A stretch of 64,000 nucleotides of DNA from Roseobacter sp. MED193 (GCF_000152965.1 NZ_AANB01000012.1:62001-126000); one strand, 5' to 3'. Shown: positions 26,041-34,363, counted from the first letter of the stretch. The notes: generated by a model from the sequence alone, not told the origin. Numbers and translations: made by a program.

Positions 26041-27009
26041 CTATCCCTGAAAAGCCGAGCCGAAGACACGCTGCCAATGTCGGATCGTGTCTTGTTTTGT
26101 TGGGCATCGCAGAGCCGTCTCAATTGCATCACCGGCGTCCAACGCCGCATCAACAATGTCGTCAGCTTGCGCTTGCGTATAAAGCTGCGAGACATTGTTC
26201 TCTGCGTTGACAGGGTCAATGATCTCTACAGGGGTTCCAAAGACTTTTGCCGTCGACTTTGGATAATAGTCGTCGAAAATGATGCGCTCATTTAGTCCGG
26301 AATTTGCAATGTAACTGAAGAATGCCTGTAAGGCCTCAGGGTAATCAGAAAAGTCCTGGCCCTCATCCAGCATCTTGGACAAGACCATTTCTGCCATGAA
26401 CGATTTGAAGCGGAAGCCGTCCTTTTCACGCTTTTCCTTGCGTACCCAGTATTTTACCAACCGAATGACTTGAGCGAAATCCTTGTCCGCCAGCGTCTTC
26501 CGCTTCCGGATGAACTCGAGGTGTCTTGGCACGCAGGTCCGCAAAAAGGAGCCATCTTCTTGGTTTACAAGGTTGCCATACCAATCTGGATCCCCGTCAT
26601 ACAAAATTGGCACGATGTCTACATCTAGCCCGCTCCCAAGAAACGAGACAGTAACACAGTAAGTCTTTGGCTGGACCTGCTCGGGTTTGAAATTTGGAAA
26701 CGCTTTGCGCAACCGCTCCGCAAGATATTCCATTAATGCGTCGATGTCCGATGGAACATCCGACCCGCTGATGTAGCAACCAACATCGATGTCGTTGAGT
26801 GTCCTGAGGCCAGTGCCTTTGGCCAAACTTCCCGACAGCAGCATCTTGCGAAGTGCAAAATCTGGGTGATCTTTAAGATAGCCTTCCAGCTTATCGCGTA
26901 AGTTGCGCGCTTGCATTCGGAATTTATCCGCTTTGTCTTTGGGCAGGTTGATCTTGTCTGTTCCGAACTTTGCAATCTCAGCGTGTCCAATATGGTCTCT
27001 ACTCATCAC
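26041..27009 (-). CDS. CBASS CD-NTase (cGAS/DncV-like oligonucleotide cyclase)
   Basis: The 322-residue nucleotidyltransferase has the cGAS/DncV active site: G60-S61 in LLSGSLAKGT, D73 and D75 in NDIDVG, and the third acidic strand LDVDIVPIL (D129/D131). An OAS-like C-terminal helical domain follows. Such enzymes make cyclic di- or trinucleotides on phage infection. The HORMA and TRIP13 partners point to clade C or D, but I cannot fix the clade or product by eye. It is the first gene of the operon and is read divergently from a WYL regulator. ATGs at codons 1 and 2 are both possible. Confidence 0.9.
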   Translation of the reverse strand: MMSRDHIGHAEIAKFGTDKINLPKDKADKFRMQARNLRDKLEGYLKDHPDFALRKMLLSGSLAKGTGLRTLNDIDVGCYISGSDVPSDIDALMEYLAERLRKAFPNFKPEQVQPKTYCVTVSFLGSGLDVDIVPILYDGDPDWYGNLVNQEDGSFLRTCVPRHLEFIRKRKTLADKDFAQVIRLVKYWVRKEKREKDGFRFKSFMAEMVLSKMLDEGQDFSDYPEALQAFFSYIANSGLNERIIFDDYYPKSTAKVFGTPVEIIDPVNAENNVSQLYTQAQADDIVDAALDAGDAIETALRCPTKQDTIRHWQRVFGSAFQG

Positions 27010-27070
27010 TTTTGTCCTAATATCTGCCCAAAACAGGGTGCTCTGGCGGCTCTTGCTTGACCGGTGTCCG

Positions 27071-27115
27071 TAACTTCTTCATAAGTTATTTAGTCATTTT
27101 GATATAATGAGTCAA
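27071..27115 (-). promoter_or_regulatory. CBASS operon promoter with overlapping operator palindromes
   Basis: On the minus strand -35 TTGACT (27110-27115) and -10 TAAATA (27087-27092) are 17 bp apart, upstream of the CD-NTase. Two palindromes overlap them: AGTCATT-N7-AATGAGT (27092-27112, one mismatch) across the spacer, and a perfect TAACTT-N6-AAGTTA (27071-27088) touching the -10. A plus-strand TATAAT (27103-27108) suits the divergent regulator. The overlap fits repression of both directions by the CapW-like protein. Binding is inferred. Confidence 0.7.
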
Positions 27116-27151
27116 GAAACTAGACTGGTTATTCACTAAAGGGGAAGATAA

Positions 27152-28084
27152 GTGGGCGAAATTGACGGTGCAAAGGCATTAAAGAAGGCGAAGTGGAACG
27201 TCAAAAAGCGGTTGGAATTCATAGAGTTCCGCCTGTTTTGGGACGCAAAGTTAAATCGAAAGGATTTGGTCGATACTTTTGGGATTTCGGCGCAGCAGGC
27301 ATCCGCCGACATCGCAACCTACGAAGAAATGGGGCCCCAAAATCTAGCCTACGATTCGGCCCAAAAAACCTACCTTCGAACGGACAGGTTCTCTCCAAAG
27401 CTGATAGGTGCCTGGACTCATCGGTATCTGCTTCAACTGGTTGCTATCGAGAATGGATGGATGGACGCTGAAGATACTTGGTTTGAAGAAGAACAGCCTG
27501 TGGAGATCAAAACGCTGACAAGAAAGCGTGTCGACTCTCAAGTGCTGATGAGCGTTTTAGATGCTATACGGGGGCACAAGAGTCTCGAGATGTTCTATCG
27601 CTCAATGACTGGATCTACGGCGTCCGACCGGCTGATCGAGCCACACGCGTTGAGCTATAATTCCGGCCGATGGTATGTGCGAGCTTGGTCCGCCGAGCAT
27701 AATGACTTCAGGGACTACAATCTGAACAGGATCGAGCGGGCAAAAGCTGGTGTCCCGGCATCGATTGATCGGGCCTTAGATTTTCAGTGGCACCACACGA
27801 TTGATCTTATCATTGTTCCCAACCCGAAGCTCCCAAAAGAACGGCAGGCCGCTGTCGAGTATGAGTATGAAATGAGCAATGGCAGGATTGAGGTGAATTG
27901 TCGTCTTTCAGTGAGCTTTTATCTGATGAGTGAACATAATCTTGATGTTGAGCCTGGGGTCCTAGACCCGCTTAAACAGCAGCTCGTGTTGGAAAATAAA
28001 GATGAAGTCTTACAGACACGTAAGGTAGCAAGAAAACTATCCAAGGATGCCCTCAAACGCATCGGCGGATCAGGTCACTTATGA
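27152..28084 (+). CDS. capW: WYL-domain transcriptional repressor, CapW/BrxR-like
   Basis: The 310-residue protein has a winged-helix N-terminus (WNVKKRLEFIEFRLFWDAKLNRKDLVDTFGISAQQASADI, residues 14-53), a WYL domain (LIEPHALSYNSGRWYVRAWS, then FRDYNLNRIER) and a WCX-like C-terminus. This is the CapW/BrxR layout; these proteins repress CBASS and BREX operons and release DNA when a ligand binds the WYL domain. The start is GTG at 27152 with GGGGAA at 27141. It is divergent from the CD-NTase and overlaps the next gene by 4 bases. Confidence 0.87.
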   Translation: MGEIDGAKALKKAKWNVKKRLEFIEFRLFWDAKLNRKDLVDTFGISAQQASADIATYEEMGPQNLAYDSAQKTYLRTDRFSPKLIGAWTHRYLLQLVAIENGWMDAEDTWFEEEQPVEIKTLTRKRVDSQVLMSVLDAIRGHKSLEMFYRSMTGSTASDRLIEPHALSYNSGRWYVRAWSAEHNDFRDYNLNRIERAKAGVPASIDRALDFQWHHTIDLIIVPNPKLPKERQAAVEYEYEMSNGRIEVNCRLSVSFYLMSEHNLDVEPGVLDPLKQQLVLENKDEVLQTRKVARKLSKDALKRIGGSGHL

Positions 28085-28761
28085 TTCTTGATGCACTTTT
28101 GTTGTTTGGGAGCAGAGCTAGGGGTGATCACTCTGCCTCCTCAGACATTGACCTTCTTGCTGTCACAGACAACAAGAAGCCAACGGTCTCAGGTAGTGCC
28201 GACGCATCACTGTTTCATTACAGCTTTGACTGGCTTCGGGATAAGGCTTCAGCTGGGGATCTTTTCGTTTGGCACTTGGTTACTGAAGCCATCGCCATTT
28301 ATGATCCTGCTGATAATTTGAGTGCCCTAGGGCAGGAATTTAGGTTCAAGGACGACTATCGAAAGCAAATCACACATGCCTCTGATGTGGGTTGGCTGAT
28401 TTCACTTTTAGGGGATGAGATGTCGGCGAAGGAGGCAAACCGATGGCTTGCTTGGGCCGTCAGGACAATTTCGATAGCTCATGCTGCTACCATACAGAAG
28501 CCCGCCTTCTCCGGGTCTGCGCTTGCGGAGGTACTCGGATACTCTGATATTGAAGTTCTTGTACGTCAAAAGGACAGGAAAACCTTTGACGACGCTGCTC
28601 GAAGGCTTCTCAAGAAGTTTCTTGGGGCATTGGGTTCAGGGGAACCAATTCACCCACCACATTCCATCGACCGGTTTCGCTCGCATTTTGAAGCCACTGA
28701 AAATGAGGTCGGGTTGACTATATTGAATGGGCGGTTGCTCGGACCACCCTACCACAGTTAA
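28081..28761 (+). CDS. Nucleotidyltransferase-domain protein coupled to capW
   Basis: The 226-residue protein opens with a pol-beta-type nucleotidyltransferase motif, LFGSRARGDHSASSDIDLL (G10-S11, D22, D24), as in MNT antitoxins and kanamycin-type transferases. A helical C-terminal half (residues about 105-195) could be a HEPN-like or substrate-binding bundle. The start overlaps the capW stop (ATGA), so both are made from one message. The third acidic residue is not obvious. Its role beside a CBASS repressor is unknown; it could be an antitoxin-like regulator or an extra signalling enzyme. Confidence 0.7.
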   Translation: MILDALLLFGSRARGDHSASSDIDLLAVTDNKKPTVSGSADASLFHYSFDWLRDKASAGDLFVWHLVTEAIAIYDPADNLSALGQEFRFKDDYRKQITHASDVGWLISLLGDEMSAKEANRWLAWAVRTISIAHAATIQKPAFSGSALAEVLGYSDIEVLVRQKDRKTFDDAARRLLKKFLGALGSGEPIHPPHSIDRFRSHFEATENEVGLTILNGRLLGPPYHS

Positions 28762-29068
28762 ATGTACTTCTATCCTTGCTGTTTGGGACGCATTCGTATT
28801 CAGCAAATTCAATGATGGTGAGCTGAAGGATATAGAATATATCGCCTCGAAGCTCGGCCAAATATTCGATCTTTCTGATGTGAAATTAAAGGATCAGAAT
28901 TACGGGTCGTTCCAGACGCTATCGCTAGAAGTGCAGCTTTTGAAAGACCCGCCTTTCTTCAATCAGAAGCGATCAACTGGTCTGGACCACCACTCAATCG
29001 GCTCTGTGTTGTTTACCCGTCTAATGGCCTCATTCACGCTTTTGAGCGGGTTCGGCTCCGCGAAATAA
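28727..29068 (+). pseudogene. Possible truncated reading frame after the nucleotidyltransferase gene
   Basis: A plus-strand frame overlaps the previous gene by 35 bp. It reads plausibly to about 28960 (WDAFVFSKFNDGELKDIEYIASKLGQIF), then runs antisense through the end of the uracil-DNA glycosylase gene. The break in character near 28963 suggests a gene whose 3' part was replaced when the glycosylase gene arrived. It could also be a short chance frame. No family was recognised. Confidence 0.3.
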
Positions 29069-29811
29069 AGGTTGTCGCGCTCTGTCGGATGGCGGTTTCT
29101 GACGATAGCTTCCGGCGGGACATCCTCAAGGTGCAGACGGTCAAAAAATTGCTGTGCTTCGCCCCCCAGCAATAGAAACACGGGGCAACCCTCTGGCCTC
29201 CGGGTTAGCTGCCGGACGAGATATGACGATACGGGATTCCAAAAGCTACGGTGCGCGCTAAGGTGAGCTGACTCTGTATAAGTCCAAGACGCATTCAAAC
29301 AAAGAACGCCCTGTTCTGCCAGCCGATCAAAGCACCTTCTTATCGTTTCGGCACGCTCTGCTAAACCGTGACAAAAGCCTTCAGGCAAGGCCTGACCTTG
29401 GACGTCGAGCGCAGACTGCCCAAGGACGCGGAGGGCTGGTCTGAGTGCTCTAGCCGCTGCGTCCGGCGTTCCATCCTCAAAAGCACGCCCGGTTGCAGCT
29501 TCGATCGTTGGATAGGGGTCTTGACCCAACACTACGACCCGGACATCCGAAGGTTCTATATGCTCAAACGGCAGACAAACATGGGAACCTTCAGGTGCAT
29601 TGGCGTGGCGGGCAGCCAATCGACCGGGCCAAACAGAAGCTTCTTCCGCTATTTCTAAAGCTTCTGATACCTGGGCGACACCTGGAGGAGGGCAGCCCTC
29701 TAGAAATCTAGGCCAGTCAGACTGCTGTTGCAGATCGTCGCGCCAACCTGTGAAGCGGTCCGCTAAAAATACCCTCAGTAATGCCAAGTTACCATATCCC
29801 TTTGCTTTCAT
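28963..29811 (-). CDS. Uracil-DNA glycosylase (family 1-like)
   Basis: The 282-residue protein has the UDG signature VVVLGQDPYPT (GQDPY at 96-100, catalytic Asp 98), a VLCLNASWTY strand and the DNA-intercalation loop RHPTERDN near residue 243, followed by NPLKSVNEAI. It removes uracil from DNA by base flipping. It is longer than ordinary Ung (about 225 residues) and has HPT instead of HPS. It lies convergent to the capW pair in the defence island, which suggests a role against uracil-containing or damaged foreign DNA, or repair during transfer. The chromosome probably carries its own ung. Confidence 0.85.
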   Translation of the reverse strand: MKAKGYGNLALLRVFLADRFTGWRDDLQQQSDWPRFLEGCPPPGVAQVSEALEIAEEASVWPGRLAARHANAPEGSHVCLPFEHIEPSDVRVVVLGQDPYPTIEAATGRAFEDGTPDAAARALRPALRVLGQSALDVQGQALPEGFCHGLAERAETIRRCFDRLAEQGVLCLNASWTYTESAHLSAHRSFWNPVSSYLVRQLTRRPEGCPVFLLLGGEAQQFFDRLHLEDVPPEAIVRNRHPTERDNLYFAEPNPLKSVNEAIRRVNNTEPIEWWSRPVDRF

Positions 29812-29978
29812 TCACAACTTCTGATGCCCAATGATTTTTGATCCAAAATTTCTTAAGAGCAGGTAGTTTTGCTGGCCTAAGAAGCATCATTTTTTAGTAT
29901 GGATTCTGAGCCGCGTTTTTGGCCTTGGTGCTTAAACCGCTCATGTTGTTTGTGGCCCAAGGTTGATCGAACTGCAGT

Positions 29979-30959
29979 TTAACAGAAGTCATCAAATGTT
30001 TCTCCGCCTTCCCAAGGTAAGCCCTGCGCCAGGGTGAATTCTTTCTCCGCCCCTTCCTTTGTGAAAAAGGTGCCAAGACTCTCATGGACGAACGTGTTGT
30101 CCTCGAATGTCACCTGCGCAAGAGACCAAGGCTTGATAGCACCCTCGCCATGCGCACCAAGAATGAATAGCGCGGTGCAATCGGCGGATTTGGCTGCTTT
30201 GCCAACTATGGTCTGATCGAAGGGGGTAACGACAGCTACCGACCCTTCCTTCAAGCGGCGGTAGTAGGTGTCCAGCGGCATTTCCTCCGTCGTGTCAGGA
30301 CATAGCGGAAACTCTGCGGGCACTCGCCAGTTGCGCTGGACGGCTCCAGGGGTCTTTGAGGTGACGAGTTGCTCAGTGGGTTCTTCTTCTGGAGTGGCGT
30401 CACGCCCAAATATCCAGTCGCCGAGCGTGCCGCTGCCTGACGGGCGGTCAGATTGCGCCCAGTCAAGCATACGCTTGCGGCTGGTCGCCGCTTCGGAGGG
30501 TGAGACAGCCCGCATCCATTCGAAATCCTTAGTCAGCGTGCCATTTTTTGGATTACGTGGATCAGCAAGGAACTCCTCAATGCTGCCGTAGAGAAATTCT
30601 ACACGCTTTGCCGAGATCGGATTGAGGAGAATGTTCTCGAGCCGAGTGACCCATCGGAGGTTATTGGGGCGGTTGTTGCGCCGGTTCGTGTCGATGTGGT
30701 CGACAACATGGCCCTTGCTTGGTGGCTCACCGTTGAACGCCGTTGCGACGATCCGGTGGACCTTGTGCGCAGAGACGGCCATATAGCCATCGCTTGGGCT
30801 CGGCGTGCCGAACGTCCAGGTTTCATCTAGGGGACGCTTGCGTTTGGCCGCCCGAGCGCGACGCAGAACAGCGCCATTGTCTCGAACGCAGTAGTCCTCG
30901 CCACGATAGGTACATGAGGCTTCTATTTCGAAGGCATGGAGGTCAATATCATTCTGCAT
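29979..30959 (-). CDS. HNH endonuclease
   Basis: The 326-residue protein has an HNH core HVVDHIDTNRRNNRPNNLRWVT (residues about 83-104) of the HNH_3 type, preceded by a NUMOD4-like segment (YRGEDYCVRDNGAVLRR and VHRIVATAFNGEPPS). The ~200-residue C-terminal part has no motif I recognise. Such proteins are phage-type homing or defence endonucleases. It stands alone, with gaps on both sides, at the right edge of the defence island. Function beyond DNA cleavage is unknown. Confidence 0.8.
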   Translation of the reverse strand: MQNDIDLHAFEIEASCTYRGEDYCVRDNGAVLRRARAAKRKRPLDETWTFGTPSPSDGYMAVSAHKVHRIVATAFNGEPPSKGHVVDHIDTNRRNNRPNNLRWVTRLENILLNPISAKRVEFLYGSIEEFLADPRNPKNGTLTKDFEWMRAVSPSEAATSRKRMLDWAQSDRPSGSGTLGDWIFGRDATPEEEPTEQLVTSKTPGAVQRNWRVPAEFPLCPDTTEEMPLDTYYRRLKEGSVAVVTPFDQTIVGKAAKSADCTALFILGAHGEGAIKPWSLAQVTFEDNTFVHESLGTFFTKEGAEKEFTLAQGLPWEGGETFDDFC

Positions 30960-31624
30960 AATTGGTTTCGATTTTCTTTAGGTAAATTGATTGTCAGGAG
31001 CGAATGTGATCGCACTGGTAGGATTGGATTGTTTTTATCTGTTTTTGCCAGCCCTGCAATTCAAGGGCATGTCTCAGATCTTTTTGTATACGTCATTTGC
31101 TGAAGCTGCTGCCGATCCTCATAACCTGCAAGGCTTCAAAAGCTTGTTATAGCCATCGGCAGATGGACCGTGACTTGCTGGCTATTGCTGCGGGGGTTCC
31201 TCTTGTCCTTGAGCAGGTCGAACCGCCAGCACAGTTGCAACGAGGCCGAAATTGGGAAAGTGATTGCGGTGCTTGGGTTGGGCCGTAGCATGGCTCGGAT
31301 GCTTTGCTTTTATCGACTTGGGGTGCGAGACTTCGCCAACCTTATTGCGGTGTTAATATCGCTTGAGCGATTGCAGCGACGTAGTCACCGGCTTTCTCCA
31401 TATGTGTTGAGTTGCTCGATAATGCTGGTCGCAGCTGTCGTCCCATCCACAAAGGTTGTCACCGATCTTTTTCCCCTGTCCCACCAAAGACAAGAGGTGG
31501 GCCATTCCTCGCGGGACAAAAAGAGCGGTGCCTGCCCCTCTCCGCTGCGCTTCGCCTTCGGTGTGTAAGGGCCTTAGCCAGCTGCAAAGTGACCATCATT
31601 GCAACGCAAACAAGGAGAAAAGCA
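30960..31624. other. Intergenic region without a supportable gene
   Basis: This 665-bp stretch has only short open frames on both strands with no recognisable domain and no convincing ribosome-binding sites. It separates the HNH gene from DUF736 and may be a recombination junction. The only element I can support is the ribosome-binding site AAGGAG near 31608-31613 for the DUF736 gene. Confidence 0.5.
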
Positions 31625-31963
31625 ATGACCACGAACTGCATCAAATTCACAAGCGACGATATCGAAACAGCAAAAGGCGTAGGGTCCATTTCAACCCTAA
31701 ACTTCGACATCGACATCACAGTCGAACCCATCGCCAGCAGCAACCCCATGGCACCGACGCACCGCGTCCTTGGCCGCTCCCCTCGCGGCAAACTGGTCGA
31801 ATGCGGTGGCATCTGGAAGAAGCAGAACAAGGACACCGGCTCTGACTACTTCACCCTGACGGTCCGCGATCACGCCTTCAACGCCAACCTTGGCAAAGCC
31901 GCGAGCCAAGATGACATGTCCCTGCAGGCCATCATCCCCTGGGGTCCCAAAGAGGCCGCTTAA
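31625..31963 (+). CDS. DUF736 family protein
   Basis: The 112-residue protein matches DUF736: a short N-terminal segment, GSISTLNFDIDITVEP, then LVECGGIWKKQNKDTGSDYFTLTVRDHAFNANLG. DUF736 proteins are common on alphaproteobacterial plasmids and integrative elements near transfer genes; their role is unknown. I chose the ATG at 31625 because AAGGAG lies 11-16 bases upstream and the family fit begins there. Longer in-frame starts upstream lack support. A strong hairpin follows the stop. Confidence 0.85.
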   Translation: MTTNCIKFTSDDIETAKGVGSISTLNFDIDITVEPIASSNPMAPTHRVLGRSPRGKLVECGGIWKKQNKDTGSDYFTLTVRDHAFNANLGKAASQDDMSLQAIIPWGPKEAA

Positions 31964-31968
31964 CAAAC

Positions 31969-31996
31969 AAGCCAGACCGCTTCGGCGGTCTGGCTT
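31969..31996 (+). terminator. Hairpin terminator after DUF736
   Basis: AAGCCAGACCGC (31969-31980) and GCGGTCTGGCTT (31985-31996) form a perfect 12-bp stem closed by a TTCG tetraloop, 5 bp after the DUF736 stop. There is only a weak T-run, but the AA-TT ends and position suit a transcription stop. Confidence 0.75.
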
Positions 31997-32040
31997 AATG
32001 CGTGCAGATGTGAGATTTCGACCTCGCGTGAAGTATGTAT

Positions 32041-32103
32041 GTCCGAAATATGTAGTAATCTTCGGACTCGCATTTGTCCGAAACTTGTGGCATATTTCGG
32101 ACA
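32041..32103 (+). promoter_or_regulatory. Paired operator palindromes upstream of abiEi
   Basis: Two inverted repeats share the half-site GTCCGAA. One is GTCCGAA-N13-TTCGGAC (32041-32067); the other is TGTCCGAAA-N11-TTTCGGACA (32075-32103), whose right arm reaches the A of the abiEi start codon. AbiEi antitoxins are known to bind two inverted repeats in their own promoter and repress it, so these are very probably the autoregulatory sites. Confidence 0.8.
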
Positions 32104-32765
32104 TGACAGATGATGCGCAACCCAAAACACTGCCAGATCTCTTGCGCGCGCGCATAAATGATGCGCCGCGCCAAGTGTGGACGCCGGCCGATTTTGCTGA
32201 CATTGGCGCTCGCGCTGCCGTCGACAAAGCGCTGCAACGCATGGTGGCGTCTGGCCAACTGCGTCGCATTGAGCGTGGGCTCTACGACAAGCCAGCCCAG
32301 AATGCACTGACAGGAAAATCAACTGTACCAGACTACCGCGCTGTCATCGATGCGATCGCGCGCCGTGATCAAGTCCGCTGGCTGATCGATGGCATGACGG
32401 CTGCGAACACGCTTGGTCTTACCAATGCTGTGCCAGCCAAAATCGAGGTGCTGGTCGATGCACGGCTCAAGCCGGTCACGTTGGGCAATCAAAAGATCGT
32501 CTTCAAACATGCGGCCCCAAGTCGGCTATACTGGGCGGGGCGGCCGGGCATGTATCTGGTTCAGGCCTTGCACTGGCTTCATGACGTTATGTCGAATGAT
32601 GTCGAAGGGGCGGTTGTCCGCAAGACTGTCCGGCGTCTGCTTGCCGATAAAAAATCGGGTTCGGGTCTTGCTGATGATCTGAAGGCAGGCCTGTCGGCCA
32701 TGCCGATCTGGATGCAGGATATTTTGCGTGCGCCTCTGTTTGATGCGGCAGAGGGAGATCAGTGA
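32103..32765 (+). CDS. abiEi: AbiEi-family antitoxin (DUF6088-type)
   Basis: The 220-residue protein starts with a winged-helix region (WTPADFADIGARAAVDKALQRMVASGQLRRIERGLYDKP, residues 22-60), the AbiEi-type DNA-binding domain, followed by a helical C-terminal part. It should repress its own promoter and neutralise AbiEii. The ATG at 32103 is chosen over an in-frame ATG at 31890 because the longer version would run through the DUF736 end, the terminator and both operators. Its stop overlaps the toxin start. Confidence 0.88.
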   Translation: MTDDAQPKTLPDLLRARINDAPRQVWTPADFADIGARAAVDKALQRMVASGQLRRIERGLYDKPAQNALTGKSTVPDYRAVIDAIARRDQVRWLIDGMTAANTLGLTNAVPAKIEVLVDARLKPVTLGNQKIVFKHAAPSRLYWAGRPGMYLVQALHWLHDVMSNDVEGAVVRKTVRRLLADKKSGSGLADDLKAGLSAMPIWMQDILRAPLFDAAEGDQ

Positions 32766-33805
32766 TGAGCACCGCAGGTTTTCAGAAGATCATTGCTGCC
32801 AGTGCTGCAGATCGTGCTGATCTGTTTCTCACTACTGCCAATAGGCTTGGCGCGCCGCTGATCAATATCGAGAAAGACTTCTGGGTCTGCTGGACGCTGA
32901 ATGCGCTCTACCATCGGCTTCCTGCTGGTGGCCCACGGCTCCTGTTCAAAGGGGGGACATCCGTCTCAAAGGCCTACGGTTTGATTGATCGGTTTTCCGA
33001 AGACATCGATGTGACCGTCTTTCGCGATGATCTTGGCCATGGGGCATCGCCCGAGGAGCTGGCCGCGCTCTCTGGGAAGAAACGCAAAGCTGCCATTGAG
33101 GCGATCCAGAACGATTGCCAAGCTTATATTACGGGACCGCTTCTTGAGGCGTTATCCCAACTGATCGCCGAGGACACGGTTGGTGAAGGGCGGATCGAAA
33201 TCGATCCTGACGACGGAACGGGACAGACGCTGCTTGTCTGGTACCCACGGGTCGACGGCTCCGACACGGGTTATGTTCAAGCGACAGTCAAAATCGAGTC
33301 CGGTGCGAAATCAGCCCTCGACCCGAACAGCCCGCAACTGATCCGTCCTTACATCTCGGATGATTTGGACGGCATCGATCTTGACGTCCCAGACGTGCGA
33401 ACCATCGATGCGGAGCGCACCTTTTGGGATAAAGTCGTCATCTTGCACGGGCTGCGGAATTGGTTTGATACGCGCGGGGAGTTGAAGCAGGACGGGCAGC
33501 GCATCTCGCGCCACTACTACGATCTGCATTGCATGTTGGAAACCGAGACGGGCAAAGCTGCTGTTGCAGACATTGAGTTGGGCGCGGACTGTGTGGCCCA
33601 CGCGAAGACATTTTTTAACCGTCCTGATTTCAACCTCGCCACGGCCGAACCTGGCACATTTTCTCTCTTACCGTCTGACGACATGGCCACGCGGTTGATC
33701 GGTGATTACAAAAATACCGAAGCTATGATCTTTGGTGAAGCCCCACCCTTCGATGCAATCTTGGCGTCGATAGGGTCTCTCGAGGACCAGTTGAACCAAC
33801 CATGA
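32765..33805 (+). CDS. abiEii: AbiEii/AbiGii-family nucleotidyltransferase toxin
   Basis: The protein of about 346 residues has the AbiEii motif LLFKGGTSVSK (GGTS at 63-66) and RFSEDIDVTVF with the catalytic acidic pair (D80, D82). A conserved TFWDKVVILHGLRNWF segment lies in the C-terminal half. AbiEii toxins are GTP-binding nucleotidyltransferases that stop growth and give phage abortive infection. The ATG overlaps the antitoxin stop (TGATG) with GGGAG just upstream; a GTG one codon earlier is possible. Confidence 0.9.
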   Translation: MSTAGFQKIIAASAADRADLFLTTANRLGAPLINIEKDFWVCWTLNALYHRLPAGGPRLLFKGGTSVSKAYGLIDRFSEDIDVTVFRDDLGHGASPEELAALSGKKRKAAIEAIQNDCQAYITGPLLEALSQLIAEDTVGEGRIEIDPDDGTGQTLLVWYPRVDGSDTGYVQATVKIESGAKSALDPNSPQLIRPYISDDLDGIDLDVPDVRTIDAERTFWDKVVILHGLRNWFDTRGELKQDGQRISRHYYDLHCMLETETGKAAVADIELGADCVAHAKTFFNRPDFNLATAEPGTFSLLPSDDMATRLIGDYKNTEAMIFGEAPPFDAILASIGSLEDQLNQP

Positions 33806-34180
33806 TCCGGCGGCTTTGAGGCTGTGATCAAATGTTGCGCGGCGGTTTGGCTTGTGTGTGGTTTGCCGCGACTTCGCGCTTGAGCGCGTAAAACGGTCCT
33901 CTGTCGAGTGCAGGGAAACTGGTGGACGACGTTCGATCTATCATCCCGTTGTGCCCCTTCCCATTGACCTGTTGGCCCATCAGATCGCTAGCCCGGAGGC
34001 GAGCGGTCTGCAACGCTTGGGCGAGGTTTCTGGACGGCTGACGCCTTGCGCTTTGCGCACAACAAACATCGCCCGTCGCGTGCTCCATTTCATTGCGCCC
34101 CTAGTTGGGTGCAGCCCACTCTGATGCCTCCGGTCTTTTCCACGATCCGTCCAACGACGATCAATGGAAAGGATCACAAC
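33806..34180. other. Intergenic region without a supportable gene
   Basis: This 375-bp stretch separates the toxin gene from a small plasmid gene. Open frames here (for example 33852-34124 on the plus strand) lack ribosome-binding sites and domain character, and I consider them chance frames. Confidence 0.45.
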
Positions 34181-34357
34181 ATGACATACGAACAATCCCT
34201 CGACCTCGCAGAACTGCAAGCTGACATGGCCTTTGAAACCTACCTCTCAGCCTTTGAAGAAGGCGACCATCCCGAAGTCATCGACAGCCTCGCAACCGAG
34301 GCTCTGATCGCACAAGATCGCTGTGCAGATCTGCGCTCTCATGATCTGGCTCATTGA
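34181..34357 (+). CDS. Small acidic hypothetical protein
   Basis: This 58-residue frame begins at an ATG preceded by AAAGGATC. It encodes an acidic, helix-prone peptide (MTYEQSLDLAELQADMAFET). It ends just before a strong inverted repeat at 34364-34395. A proper ribosome-binding site, a coherent composition and a following hairpin support a real gene. No family was recognised. Its position beside the mobilisation region suggests a plasmid accessory role only by context. Confidence 0.55.
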   Translation: MTYEQSLDLAELQADMAFETYLSAFEEGDHPEVIDSLATEALIAQDRCADLRSHDLAH

Positions 34358-34363
34358 GCCAGA

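Noticed and set aside
31412-31963. Longer DUF736 version with a 71-residue extension
   Set aside because: The extension is not protein-like and the AAGGAG before 31625 decides for the short start.
31890-32765. Longer AbiEi version starting at 31890
   Set aside because: It would include the DUF736 3' end, the terminator and both operator palindromes.
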